Assembly: GCF_015355755.1 (NCBI RefSeq) | Contig: NZ_JACVEE010000002.1 | Location: 1,798,001-1,862,000, forward strand | Direction: 5' to 3' | DNA length: 64,000 nt | Source: Nocardia sp. XZ_19_385 | GTDB lineage: Bacteria; Actinomycetota; Actinomycetes; Mycobacteriales; Mycobacteriaceae | In this document: positions 17,617 through 25,690 of the stretch, piece after piece | Position numbering within the stretch: position 1 is the first letter of the stretch | Layout: each line of letters starts with the position of its first letter | Notes under the pieces: model-generated | Database searches by the model: none | Told to the model about the DNA's origin: nothing | The model's input: only the letters and a program-made list of their open reading frames with translations | Made by a program: the position numbers and the translations under genes

Positions 17617-17663
17617 CGCTCTCCTAAAGCGGGTGTCGCAGGTTCGAATCCTGCCGAGGGCAC
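17617..17663 (+). repeat. attR-like 47-bp direct repeat (tRNA-Arg 3' half)
   Basis: An exact copy of 14783-14829 with no 5' tRNA half, so it cannot make a tRNA. It marks the far end of the island. The rest of the 17169-17779 gap holds only the tRNA-like sequence described separately. Confidence 0.9.
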
Positions 17664-17779
17664 AGGACGGTAATCGCATTACCCAGGTCAGATGAGATGT
17701 GTGGTTCGCAGGTACGTGTCAGGGCGAATCGGTTTCGATGACTGAGCAGCTAACAAGAAGACCTCGTCAGTCCTGCCGG

Positions 17780-18529
17780 TCACTCCGCAATACGTGCCCA
17801 GGCGTCTCGAACCAGGGACAGCGCGCTATCGGCGCCTATCGTCAGTCGGGTCTGTCCGGCCAATTGTGCGTTCCAGTCGTCCTCGTGCGGTGCGCGATCG
17901 AACAGTTGTGGGGTGGGGAGGCGGTTGGTTGGGCCGTACCTCTGGTACAACGTTCCCGCGGCGCCGTCGATCGCGCCGATATCGTTCAGCGCCCAGAGAT
18001 CCCACAGGTCGCGTGATGCGCGGCGGTCGTGCCATGTTGCGGTTTTCCCTGCAACGAAAGCCGGCAATGTGGGTACGCGAAGTTCGGCCGGTGGCACGTC
18101 GCTGTATCGCTGGTGGAGGTCGCGGAGTTCGGTTGGCCACGCCGGTCTGCCACGTGCTGACAGCAGTTGGATCTTGACGGACACGCCGGATGCGGAGCGG
18201 AGGTGGGCGGAGCCGGTATCCGGGACATCGGTCAATGACGGTGCCCATTCCAGTCGGCCGTAGCTTCGCGCGGCCGAGCGCGGCAAAGCGGCGTCGAGTT
18301 CGGCTGCCAGGGTCGACCGGTTGTCCAGCGCGACCAGATCGATGTCTTCACTGAGCCTGCCGCTCGTCAGATGTGTACGGGCGAGAGCAGTTCCACCGAT
18401 GAATGTGAGTCGGTCGCCGAACCCGCGGCTGATTGCGGCCAGCAAATGGGAGATTAGATGGTCGCGCTCGATCTGCTCTGAGGCAACTCCGAATTGAACT
18501 GCGGCACTGTCATGTTCGTCGATGCTCAT
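17780..18529 (-). CDS. abiEii: AbiEii-type nucleotidyltransferase toxin (type IV toxin-antitoxin)
   Basis: 249 aa from the ATG at 18529, which overlaps the antitoxin stop by 20 bases. The nucleotidyltransferase motifs of the DUF1814/AbiEii family are present in order: FIGGTALAR (~residue 44), SEDIDLVAL (~residue 60, the metal-binding Asp pair), a lysine in VKIQLL (~residue 120) and GKTATWHDRRASRDLWDLWAL (~residue 165). Family members such as MenT transfer nucleotides to tRNA 3' ends and block translation. The AbiEi antitoxin gene precedes it in the same operon. It lies 117 bp beyond the tRNA-Arg island. Confidence 0.88.
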   Translation of the reverse strand: MSIDEHDSAAVQFGVASEQIERDHLISHLLAAISRGFGDRLTFIGGTALARTHLTSGRLSEDIDLVALDNRSTLAAELDAALPRSAARSYGRLEWAPSLTDVPDTGSAHLRSASGVSVKIQLLSARGRPAWPTELRDLHQRYSDVPPAELRVPTLPAFVAGKTATWHDRRASRDLWDLWALNDIGAIDGAAGTLYQRYGPTNRLPTPQLFDRAPHEDDWNAQLAGQTRLTIGADSALSLVRDAWARIAE

Positions 18530-19166
18530 GTCCCACCCAACTTTCCGCACGTCGTAGCGCTGCACCCCGTCGCTGGTCTGTTGCAAGCTGTGTAAGTCTC
18601 GCCAGATCACTACGACGGTAGAGCGTCTCGATCGCCGGACGAACCTCCATTTCGGCGTTGCCTAGTTCCGGGCGCCGGGCAAGATCTAGCACGGTCTGCT
18701 CCGGCGTCGTGACCAGCACCTGGCCTAGCGGCGTTTCGACACGCTCCGCGTCAAGCGCTTCAGTATCGCGGCGGACGAACCGGACTTGTGCCGCACGGTC
18801 GGTCAGCGCGATCGGCCGGTGCTGGCTCGGAACCGCGACAACCGCGGTCGCCAGTGCACGAGGTATGGCTCCCAGTACGCGGGCCGCACTGATTCCCATG
18901 ACAATGGCGTGATCCGGCCCGTAAATCGATGAAGCAATACCTGCGGCGGCCGCCTCGAGTTGGGGCAGCCAGGTCCGGCCGACATAGTCCGGCGGGACGA
19001 CGATGTAGTAGCCATGAGCAACGCGGTGCAGCACGCCCCGATCGACGAGCCGCGCGACCTCGGGCCGCGGTTGGGCGTAGATGCCGGCCAAGTCCTGCGG
19101 CCGCAGGGTTTGAAGCGGCGCCCGCCAGAGTTCACTGGGCAGGCCGGTGCCGCGACGTTCAGCCAT
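18510..19166 (-). CDS. abiEi: AbiEi-type antitoxin / transcriptional autorepressor
   Basis: About 218 aa from ATG 19166, chosen because AGGTGG lies a few bases upstream; a TTG-initiated extension to 19211 would run through the palindromic operator. The N-terminal winged helix (LAGIYAQPRPEVARLVDRG, then VLHRVAHGYYIVVPPDYVG) is typical of AbiEi, which represses its own promoter, and the C-terminal part (TPEQTVLDLARRPELG) is the antitoxicity region. As a type IV system the antitoxin counters the toxin without stable complex formation. It overlaps the toxin gene by 20 bases. Confidence 0.87.
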   Translation of the reverse strand: MAERRGTGLPSELWRAPLQTLRPQDLAGIYAQPRPEVARLVDRGVLHRVAHGYYIVVPPDYVGRTWLPQLEAAAAGIASSIYGPDHAIVMGISAARVLGAIPRALATAVVAVPSQHRPIALTDRAAQVRFVRRDTEALDAERVETPLGQVLVTTPEQTVLDLARRPELGNAEMEVRPAIETLYRRSDLARLTQLATDQRRGAALRRAESWVGHEHRRT

Positions 19167-19185
19167 CAGCGCCACCTCTCGAAGG

Positions 19186-19222
19186 TATGCAAGTAGTTGG
19201 CTATAACCCAACTATTTGCATA
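19186..19222. promoter_or_regulatory. Operator palindrome of the abiE operon
   Basis: TATGCAAGTAGTTGG (19186-19200) and CCAACTATTTGCATA (19208-19222) form a 15-bp inverted repeat with a single mismatch and a 7-bp AT-rich spacer (CTATAAC), 20 bp upstream of the antitoxin ATG. AbiEi proteins are known to bind inverted repeats over their own promoter, so this is the likely autoregulation site. Confidence 0.75.
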
Positions 19223-19372
19223 GTACCGGATGGATGGGAGTCGCTGAGCGGCATTGACCGGCTGCACCATGCTCGGAGGTGAGTAAACCGAAATGATTCA
19301 TATAACGATCATTGGCAAGAAAGTGCCTGAAGATCGGTATATGAATCATCACCCATCGGCACCTGCACCAGG

Positions 19373-19798
19373 TCAGGCAGGCTGTGGGGCGGGCAGGGCC
19401 GGAGCGGCCGCGGTCTTGCGGGTCTCGCGCAGCATGAGTAGGCCGTTGGTGACCATCAGTGTTGCGGTCAGGCCGTGGACGCCGAGGGCGGTGGCGGCGG
19501 AGCCGTTGTGGGACAGCACGTTTGTCATGTCGCCGTAGGCGGCGAGGGCTTCCACCAGCAGCACCCAGCCCAGGGCTCGGCGGTGGCCTGTCGCCAGCAG
19601 GATGGTGAGGACTAGGGCCATGACGACGTCGCGGGTTCCCTTGATGATCAGGAAGCCGTCGCCGTCGCCGGAGGGCCAGCTCGGTAGGCCGAAGCCCGGG
19701 GCCATTATTTCCGGGCTCAGGATGTATTGCCCGCCGAACCAGAGCATGAAGAGGATGAAGGTGGCGGTCAGGGCGGTGTTGACGTTCTTCAGGGACAT
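19373..19798 (-). CDS. DUF4267-type small membrane protein
   Basis: 141 aa with four hydrophobic helices (ATFILFMLWFGGQYIL, VVMALVLTILLATG, LGWVLLVEALAAYG and HGLTATLMVTNGLLML) and the family-typical GFLIIKGTRDV between the first two; the Ala/Pro-rich C-terminus is cytosolic or disordered. Its start lies 51 bp after the oxidoreductase gene with GAGAAG upstream, so it is the second gene of that operon and under the same candidate SARP promoter. Molecular role unknown. Confidence 0.75.
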   Translation of the reverse strand: MSLKNVNTALTATFILFMLWFGGQYILSPEIMAPGFGLPSWPSGDGDGFLIIKGTRDVVMALVLTILLATGHRRALGWVLLVEALAAYGDMTNVLSHNGSAATALGVHGLTATLMVTNGLLMLRETRKTAAAPALPAPQPA

Positions 19799-19849
19799 TG
19801 TTCTTCTCCTTGTGAGTCTTTGTGAGCGATATCGGATGGGCAGAGTCGG

Positions 19850-20767
19850 TCAGGGCTGGAGCACGTAGCGACCGCGCGTTCCGCCCTTGGCCATGGCGCG
19901 GTGGGCATCAGCGGCTTGGGCCAATGGCATGACGGCATGCACTCGAGTCGACAGTCGGCCGGAGGCGGCGCGGGTCAGCAGCTGCCCCAATTGAGGACCG
20001 TCCGACTGCACCATCAGGACGTTCACCGTGATCCCTCGCTCGGCCGCGGGCACGATGTTGGGCCGGACGCCGACGAAGGTTCCGCCGTCGCAGACCGGGG
20101 TCAGGCCCCAGGCCTGCTGCGAGGTGGTGTCGACGACCGCGTCCCAGCCGGGCTCGGCCTCGGTGACGAAGTGCGCGCCGAGGCCGCGGACGAACTGCTC
20201 GTCCCCGGCTCGGGCCAGACCGGTCACCTGCCAGCCGCGGTCGGCGGCGAGTGCGGCGACGTTGGCCCCGATCGCACCGGCCGCGCCGGTGACCAGCAAC
20301 CGGGCGCCGGCGGCGGGGGCGTCGCCGAGCAGGTCGACGATCTGCGCCGCGGCCAAGCCGCTGAGCGGCACCGTCGATGCCGCGACCAGGTCGAGCTCGT
20401 CGGGGACTACGGCTAGATCGGCGGCGGGCACGACGAGTTGTTCGGCGTAGGTGCCGAAGTCGCGGTCGAAACCGAGGACGACACCGGCGACCCGGGTCCC
20501 GACGGCCAGGTCCACGCCGGGGCCGGTGGCGAGCACGGTGCCGGCGAAGTCCCAGCCCAGGCCGGTGTGCTCGGGCTGGTTGATCATGCCCATTTGGTGG
20601 AAGAAGCCGCCCACGACTCCGAGGTCGGTGGGGTTGACCGGCGCTGCCGCGACCGCGACCCGGACCTCGCCGGGGCCGGGCTCGGTGGTGGGGACGTCGA
20701 TGATTTCGATCGAGTTGGGCCCGCTCGGTGTGCGGACGACTGCGGCCTGGAAGGTGTGGGTGCTCAT
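19850..20767 (-). CDS. Zinc-independent NADP-dependent oxidoreductase (quinone reductase-like MDR family)
   Basis: 305 aa from ATG 20767 with AAGGAGC seven bases upstream. Medium-chain reductase fold: catalytic-domain signatures PVNPTDLGVVGGFF and GLGWDFAGTVLATG, cofactor motif LLVTGAAGAIGANVAALA near residue 155, C-terminal GRYVLQP. The zinc ligands of alcohol dehydrogenases are missing, as in quinone oxidoreductases and zeta-crystallins. It probably reduces quinones or reactive carbonyls with NADPH in the cytosol. Its promoter carries the 58-bp block shared with the hemerythrin operon. Confidence 0.87.
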   Translation of the reverse strand: MSTHTFQAAVVRTPSGPNSIEIIDVPTTEPGPGEVRVAVAAAPVNPTDLGVVGGFFHQMGMINQPEHTGLGWDFAGTVLATGPGVDLAVGTRVAGVVLGFDRDFGTYAEQLVVPAADLAVVPDELDLVAASTVPLSGLAAAQIVDLLGDAPAAGARLLVTGAAGAIGANVAALAADRGWQVTGLARAGDEQFVRGLGAHFVTEAEPGWDAVVDTTSQQAWGLTPVCDGGTFVGVRPNIVPAAERGITVNVLMVQSDGPQLGQLLTRAASGRLSTRVHAVMPLAQAADAHRAMAKGGTRGRYVLQP

Positions 20768-20790
20768 GTCTTGCTCCTTCGTTGCTGGTG

Positions 20791-20848
20791 TTCGATGTGT
20801 TCGAGACTGCTCCCGGGGTTTTGGAAGACACTTGGAGCCGACTTGGAA
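20791..20848 (-). promoter_or_regulatory. SARP-type operator/promoter of the oxidoreductase operon
   Basis: Three TTGGA(A/G) units begin at 20821, 20832 and 20843, spaced exactly 11 bp, the helical-turn spacing of SARP binding sites. The 58-bp block 20791-20848, read towards the gene, matches 24388-24445 at 54 of 58 positions. The repeats end ~54 bp before the oxidoreductase ATG, almost the same distance as at the other site. Confidence 0.75.
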
Positions 20849-21023
20849 CACTCGACGCAGCGCAGCGGACCGCGGCCATGCGGCGTGCTGAAATCGCCTG
20901 TTACGCATAGCTTTTCGATCAATGGCTCGCGGCAAATCTGCGCAGCGGGCGCGGGATGCGGAGCGCTCGATGCGCTAACGGCCCGACGACGCGGGCCGCA
21001 GCACCGCTACGCCGCTCTTGCTA

Positions 21024-24000
21024 TCAGCGTTGCGGCGGGGCCGAAACATGGACGCCGAGAACACGATCGGCGTGTGCTCGGGCCTCGGCGGACCAGTGGG
21101 GCGCATTCCACTGGTCGGCGATGACGGCCGCCCGGGCGAAGTGGGCGGCGGCTTCGTCGTCGCGGCCCAGAAGGAGAGCGAGCTCGCCGAGTGTGTGCGC
21201 CACCGGGCGCACGGCCAGCGACAGGCTCGCCGCGCCCGCCGGCGGACCGTCTCGGTGGGGCAGCAGATCCGCGTAGATCTGCTCGGCAGCATCGCGGTCG
21301 CTCGAGGCGACAACCGCCATCGCCCGCAGGCTCGTCATGAAGGTGAAGAAGAAGTCGGGCCGGATCGGGGACGGTGACGTGCGGGCCTCATCGCCGCGCC
21401 CGGCGGCGTGCAGTGCGAGGGCGAGCACGTCCGCGACCATCGGGCCGAGCGCCTCGTGCAGCGATCGCACGTCGTCCAGGTGGTCGCCGAGCGTGCCGTC
21501 GTTGAGCCAGGCCACCGCCAGCGCGAGGCGGAGGAAGCCCGTGGCGTGCACCGATCCGGCGCGTCCCATGCGTTCGGTGGCCTCGGCGTAAAGGTGCTCG
21601 GCCTCGGCGAACCGGCCCTCGATGAGCACCAGCGACGCCAGCGCGATCTCGGCGGCGCCGATCGCCTCCGGCATCCGGTACGCGCGGGCGAGGTCGAGTG
21701 CTTCTTCGGTCAGGCGGCGCATGGTCGTCGGGTCGTTGGCCGCGGCGGCGTTCGCGGCCTGATCGATCAGGCCGGTCACGCGGTAGACCGGCAGGTCGTG
21801 CTCGACGCCGATCTGCACCAGCTCGCGGGAGTACTCCGCCCGCCCGGACTCGCGCGCGAGCACCAGCAGCGCCGCGGCCCGCAAATGGGGCGTGGGGGCG
21901 AGATCGAGCGCTTCCCGCGCGGCCGCCATCACAGTCGGATCGCCCTCGCCCACCAGCTCGTGGGCGTACGCGACTAGAAGCTGGGACCGCACGTCGGCGG
22001 CGAGGCCGGTCCGCTCGAGCAAACGGCTGAGGCGGTCGATGATGGGACGGTCGACCGTGCCGTAGGTGCGGGACTGCCACGGCGTCGGCTCGGTCCAAGC
22101 AGTGAACGCGGCGATCATAAGGTCGTCGCGCCCAATCGATTCGGCGTACTCCACGGCCTGCTGGCGCGTGTCCCTGGCCGCGGCGAAGGCCCCGGCCCGG
22201 ACCTGCGCGCGCAGCAGCCTGCCGAGCAGGCCGACGCGCTCGTCCGGGTCGCTGGAGTGGGTGACGGCGTCGGTGAGGAGCGCGGCCGCCACGTCGTGGG
22301 CATAGCGCGCCTCGGCCAGCTCGGCGGCCCGCACGCAATAACCGACGGCCTTCGGTGACCGCGCGCGCGCATAGTGATGGGCCAGGGCCGCGACGTCGCC
22401 GGAGCCCTCCAGGGCCGCGGCGATCCGGGCGTGCATCCTGGTGATTCGCAGTCGGCTGACATCGGTGATCAGCGTGTCCCTGACCAGCGCGTGCACGAAC
22501 CGCACGCGCCCGGGTCCGGGCTCGTCGAGCAGTCCGGCGATGACGCCCGCGTCCAGCGCGTCCAGCACGCCGTCCTCGTCGGTGTCGGCGGCCTGCACGA
22601 GCACCTCCACCGAGCTTTCCCGCCCGGCCACAGCCGCCAATCGCAGGACGGACACGCCGCTCTCGGGCAGCCTTGCGAACCGGCGCCGCAGCACGTCCCG
22701 TACGCCCTCGGGGACCTGCGAGAGCGCGATCAGCGCGCCCTCGCCGTTGAGCAGCCGCGCGCTCTCCCGCACATAGAACGGGTTGCCGCCGGTGCGCTCG
22801 GCGATCCCGGCCACTGTCGCGTCGTCGGCCTCGCACTCGGCGCGGACGAGCTCCGCGACGGTGTCGCGATCGAGTCCGGGCAGGTCTAGGCGCAGCGGCG
22901 CGGTGCGGGCGAGGGACCCGAGTGTTTCGGTGAGGCGCTCGCTTTCGTCCGCGCGGTATGCCGCGATGACCAAGATCGGGGCGCGCGTGTCGACGCCGCC
23001 GCCAAGCAGTTCCAGCGTGGCGGCGTCAGCCCAGTGCAGGTCGTCCAGGACGACGACGACCGGACGGTCGGCCGCTGCCGCCGAGAGCCAATTCCACACA
23101 GCCTGCCGCAGCCGGAACCGCCCGGCCGCCGCGTCACCGTTCACCGGCGCGGAGTCGGAGAGCAGTGGTGTCAGGTCATCGGCGAACTCCCCGGGAGGAA
23201 CGGTCACGGCCAATTTCCGCAGCGCCTCGACCCACGCCCACGCGGGCGGGGCACTGTCCACGTCGGGACAGCGCCCGGCGGCCACGAGCCACCCGTCCCG
23301 CTCGAGCCGCGCACCGAGATGCTCCAGCAACGTCGACTTGCCGAGCCCGGCCTCGCCGGTGACCAGCGCGACACGCGCCCCATCCGTGACAGCCTCCCCA
23401 GCGGCCGCCAGCAGCGCCTCGAACTCACCCTGCCGACCCACGAACGTTGCGGGTATCGGCCTGTCATCCAGCACCGACGGCAGGGATTCGAAAGTCTCTG
23501 TGCCGGAAGCGTTGACGAGATTCTGCGACACCGCCTGCGTGACCGCGTCCGGCCCGCTGTCGGGGGTCGTCCATGGTCGAGACGGCACCGGTGGGACCGC
23601 CGCGCGCAGGAAATCCGTGCGCTGGGCGAGAATCGCCTCTTCCAATTCGACCAGGTCCGGGCCGGGGTCGAGGCCCAGCTCATCGGCGAAGAGGGCGCGG
23701 GCGCGACGGAGCGCGGCCAGGGCGTCGGCTTGGCGGCCGCTGCTCCACAACGCGAGGGCGTGCAGGCGCCAGCCCTCCTCGCGCAGCGGATTGTCGTGCG
23801 TAAGGATTTCCGTCTCGGGCACCACCGCCGCGGGGTGGCTGAGCCGCAGTCCCGCCGCGATGTGCAATTCGCGGGCGACCAGGCGCATTTCGTTGAGCCG
23901 GACGGTCTCGGCGGCGACCCACGGTTCGTCGGCGATCTCGGCGAACGCAGGTCCCCGCCACAGCGCCAGCGCCTCGTCCAGCCGGACGCGAGCGGCACGG

Positions 24001-24362
24001 GGATCGGTGAGCGTGCGGGCCTCGTCGAGTAGTTGCTCGAAGCGCCATGCGTCCACCGCCTCCTGCGGCAACCGCAATGCGTAGCCGGGTGAAGCGCTCA
24101 CCAGCAGGCGGGGCGGGGTCCGCGGCGGGCGGGCGGGTTCCAGGAGACGGCGCAGATTGGACACATACGCCTGCAACGACGCCAGCGCGCGGGCCGGCGG
24201 TTCGCCGCGCCACAGGTCCTCGACCATCCGGTCGACCGATACGACCTGCCCGCGCGCGGCCACCAGCAAAGCCAGCACACCACGCTGCCGCGGTCCGCCG
24301 AGGGGAAGGGATTCGCCGCTCGCCTCCGCCGCGAACGAGCCCAAAACCCGGATCAAGACCAT
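21024..24362 (-). CDS. SARP/AfsR-type transcriptional regulator with BTAD, AAA+ ATPase and TPR-like domains
   Basis: About 1112 aa from ATG 24362; a TTG at 24404 would add 14 residues but lies inside the operator. Residues ~1-95 form an OmpR-type winged helix (GPRQRGVLALLVAARGQVVS), ~95-245 the bacterial transcriptional activator domain (WRFEQLLDEA, RALFADELGLDPGPDL), ~310-620 an NTPase with Walker A TGEAGLGKSTLLEHL and Walker B VVVVLDDLHWAD, and ~650-1100 helical TPR-like repeats. SARPs bind 11-bp direct repeats and recruit RNA polymerase. Such repeats occur 27 bp upstream of this gene and at the oxidoreductase operon, so it probably controls both flanking operons and itself. Confidence 0.9.
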   Translation of the reverse strand: MVLIRVLGSFAAEASGESLPLGGPRQRGVLALLVAARGQVVSVDRMVEDLWRGEPPARALASLQAYVSNLRRLLEPARPPRTPPRLLVSASPGYALRLPQEAVDAWRFEQLLDEARTLTDPRAARVRLDEALALWRGPAFAEIADEPWVAAETVRLNEMRLVARELHIAAGLRLSHPAAVVPETEILTHDNPLREEGWRLHALALWSSGRQADALAALRRARALFADELGLDPGPDLVELEEAILAQRTDFLRAAVPPVPSRPWTTPDSGPDAVTQAVSQNLVNASGTETFESLPSVLDDRPIPATFVGRQGEFEALLAAAGEAVTDGARVALVTGEAGLGKSTLLEHLGARLERDGWLVAAGRCPDVDSAPPAWAWVEALRKLAVTVPPGEFADDLTPLLSDSAPVNGDAAAGRFRLRQAVWNWLSAAAADRPVVVVLDDLHWADAATLELLGGGVDTRAPILVIAAYRADESERLTETLGSLARTAPLRLDLPGLDRDTVAELVRAECEADDATVAGIAERTGGNPFYVRESARLLNGEGALIALSQVPEGVRDVLRRRFARLPESGVSVLRLAAVAGRESSVEVLVQAADTDEDGVLDALDAGVIAGLLDEPGPGRVRFVHALVRDTLITDVSRLRITRMHARIAAALEGSGDVAALAHHYARARSPKAVGYCVRAAELAEARYAHDVAAALLTDAVTHSSDPDERVGLLGRLLRAQVRAGAFAAARDTRQQAVEYAESIGRDDLMIAAFTAWTEPTPWQSRTYGTVDRPIIDRLSRLLERTGLAADVRSQLLVAYAHELVGEGDPTVMAAAREALDLAPTPHLRAAALLVLARESGRAEYSRELVQIGVEHDLPVYRVTGLIDQAANAAAANDPTTMRRLTEEALDLARAYRMPEAIGAAEIALASLVLIEGRFAEAEHLYAEATERMGRAGSVHATGFLRLALAVAWLNDGTLGDHLDDVRSLHEALGPMVADVLALALHAAGRGDEARTSPSPIRPDFFFTFMTSLRAMAVVASSDRDAAEQIYADLLPHRDGPPAGAASLSLAVRPVAHTLGELALLLGRDDEAAAHFARAAVIADQWNAPHWSAEARAHADRVLGVHVSAPPQR

Positions 24363-24387
24363 GACTTGCACATCGTACGCACGAGGT

Positions 24388-24445
24388 TTCCAAGTCGGCT
24401 CCAAGTGCCTTCCAAACCCCCGGGAGCAGGCTCGTACACATCGAA
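24388..24445 (+). promoter_or_regulatory. SARP-type operator/promoter of the hemerythrin operon (shared with the regulator gene)
   Basis: TCCAA units begin at 24389, 24400 and 24411 (11-bp spacing); the extended block matches the oxidoreductase promoter at 54 of 58 bases. It ends 28 bp before the hemerythrin ATG, with the repeats ~58 bp upstream, and lies 26 bp from the divergent regulator ATG, so it may serve activation in one direction and autoregulation in the other. Confidence 0.75.
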
Positions 24446-24472
24446 CAGACGAGAGATGAAGGGCAGCAACAG

Positions 24473-25114
24473 ATGAGCGTCAACACCCAGGACATGGAGG
24501 TCGTCCACCGCGCCTTCCGCCGCGAGTCACGGCTGCTGATCGAGCTCGTCGCAGCGGCCCCCCTCGGTAACACCGCGCGTGCCGAGGTGATCGCCGATCA
24601 CTTCCGCGACTACCGGCTGGGACTGCAGAACCACCACGAGGGCGAGGACGAGCTGCTGTGGCCACCGCTGCTGGCCCGGGTCGATCTGCAGGCCGACATC
24701 GTCCTGCGCATGCAAGCCCAGCACGAGCGCATCGAAGCCACGCTGACCAGGCTGGACGCTGCGGTTCCGGTCTGGGAGACCACGGCCGGAGCCGACGAAC
24801 GCGACACCGCCGTAGCGGTCCTCGTCGAGCACCGGGCGGTCCTGCTCGAACATCTCGACGACGAAGAGGCCACTCTTCTTCCCCTCGCGGCCGAGTACCT
24901 CACCGAAAAGGAATGGGCTGCCCTGGGCGACCACCTGGTGGCCAACACTCCCAAGCGCACCCTGTTCACGCTCTTCGGCCTCGTCCTGGAGGAAGCCGAC
25001 CGGGCGGAACGCGCCGCGCTCCTCGGTGGCCTCCCGACACCGGTACGCGCCCTCTGGCACGTGATCGGTCGCCCCCGCTACGCCCGCCGTATCCGCCGCA
25101 TCCGCGCGGCCTGA
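24473..25114 (+). CDS. Hemerythrin HHE domain protein
   Basis: 213 aa. The iron-ligand pattern of a four-helix hemerythrin bundle is visible: His12 in VVHRAFRRE, HF in ADHFRDY (~44), HHEGEDELLWP (~54-64), HERIEATL (~85) and EHRAVLLEHLDDEEATLLP (~120-138). Such domains bind O2, NO or peroxide, or sense iron/redox state. The C-terminal ~55 residues are an extra basic helix (RPRYARRIRRIR). First gene of an operon with the DUF1772 gene and preceded by the SARP-type operator. Confidence 0.87.
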   Translation: MSVNTQDMEVVHRAFRRESRLLIELVAAAPLGNTARAEVIADHFRDYRLGLQNHHEGEDELLWPPLLARVDLQADIVLRMQAQHERIEATLTRLDAAVPVWETTAGADERDTAVAVLVEHRAVLLEHLDDEEATLLPLAAEYLTEKEWAALGDHLVANTPKRTLFTLFGLVLEEADRAERAALLGGLPTPVRALWHVIGRPRYARRIRRIRAA

Positions 25115-25149
25115 CGTAGAACACGAAATCTTAGGAAGGGAAGCCGAAA

Positions 25150-25626
25150 ATGCTCATCATCACCGGCCAAATCATCGCCGCCGTAGCCATTCTCGCCAAT
25201 GCCGTCGTCTACGGCACCGATGTCTGCGCGGCAGTTGTCACCCGCTCCGTGAACCGCAAGCTCGATGATGCGACCGTGACCATCAGCGCGGGATGGGGTC
25301 ACTACTACGCGGATAAACGCATGCCGATTTTCGGGGCGGGCGGTGTGGTCACCGCAGTGCTCACGCTGCTGATCGCATTGGTGGCTGGGCAGATCGGCGC
25401 TGCTGTCGCGGCAGGGATCACGGTCGCGTCGCTGCTCACCTGGCTCGCCCTCTACGCCCGCATCGCCAAGCCGATCAATTCCCAGCAGACCGCCGCCGCA
25501 CAGAGCGGCATCATTCCGGCCAATGCCCGTGCGCTGCAGGACAAATGGGAAAGCATTCTGAAGTACCGCGTCCCCCTGCAGTTCATTGCCATCGCCGGAC
25601 TGTGCGCCGCGCTGATCCTGTTCTGA
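25150..25626 (+). CDS. DUF1772-type membrane protein
   Basis: 158 aa with four hydrophobic segments (IIAAVAILANAVVYGTDV; VVTAVLTLLIALVAG; AAVAAGITVASLLTWLALY; LQFIAIAGLCAALILF). The polar loop with residues near GWGHYYADKRMPIFG is typical of DUF1772, a family that includes anthrone-oxygenase-like proteins but has no assigned role in bacteria. It starts 35 bp after the hemerythrin gene with AGGAAGGGAAG upstream, so it is co-transcribed. Confidence 0.75.
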   Translation: MLIITGQIIAAVAILANAVVYGTDVCAAVVTRSVNRKLDDATVTISAGWGHYYADKRMPIFGAGGVVTAVLTLLIALVAGQIGAAVAAGITVASLLTWLALYARIAKPINSQQTAAAQSGIIPANARALQDKWESILKYRVPLQFIAIAGLCAALILF

Positions 25627-25639
25627 TTGTTTCGAAGAA

Positions 25640-25675
25640 AAGCACCGCCGCGTGGTGAATCACGTGGCGGTGCTT
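25640..25675. terminator. Bidirectional hairpin terminator
   Basis: AAGCACCGCC and GGCGGTGCTT pair over 10 bp, with an inner CGTG/CACG stem. It sits between the convergent DUF1772 and SMR genes and can serve both. Confidence 0.75.
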
Positions 25676-25690
25676 GGTCTTACGTCGCCC

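Larger units (their letters stand above)
14783..17663. mobile_element. Small genomic island / integrative-element remnant in tRNA-Arg(CCT)
   Basis: The 2.9-kb segment between the two 47-bp repeats carries four short minus-strand genes of unknown function and a tRNA-like sequence. Codon use is less GC-biased than in neighbouring genes. No integrase, relaxase or phage structural gene is visible, so it is either mobilised in trans or a deletion remnant. The 595 bp just inside attL (14830-15424) hold only a weak minus-strand frame and a direct repeat (GTACGCAG-AGA-GTACGCAG, 14890s). A 16-bp repeat AGGGCGCTACGCGTCG occurs at 16262-16277 and 17280-17295. Confidence 0.8.

Noticed and set aside
19167..19211. 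TTG-initiated extension of the AbiEi antitoxin
   Set aside because: It would read through the operator palindrome, and the ATG at 19166 has a better ribosome binding site.
20821..20853. Triple repeats as a CRISPR or tandem-repeat array
   Set aside because: Units are only 11 bp apart, three in number, and match a second promoter; regulatory repeats explain them better.
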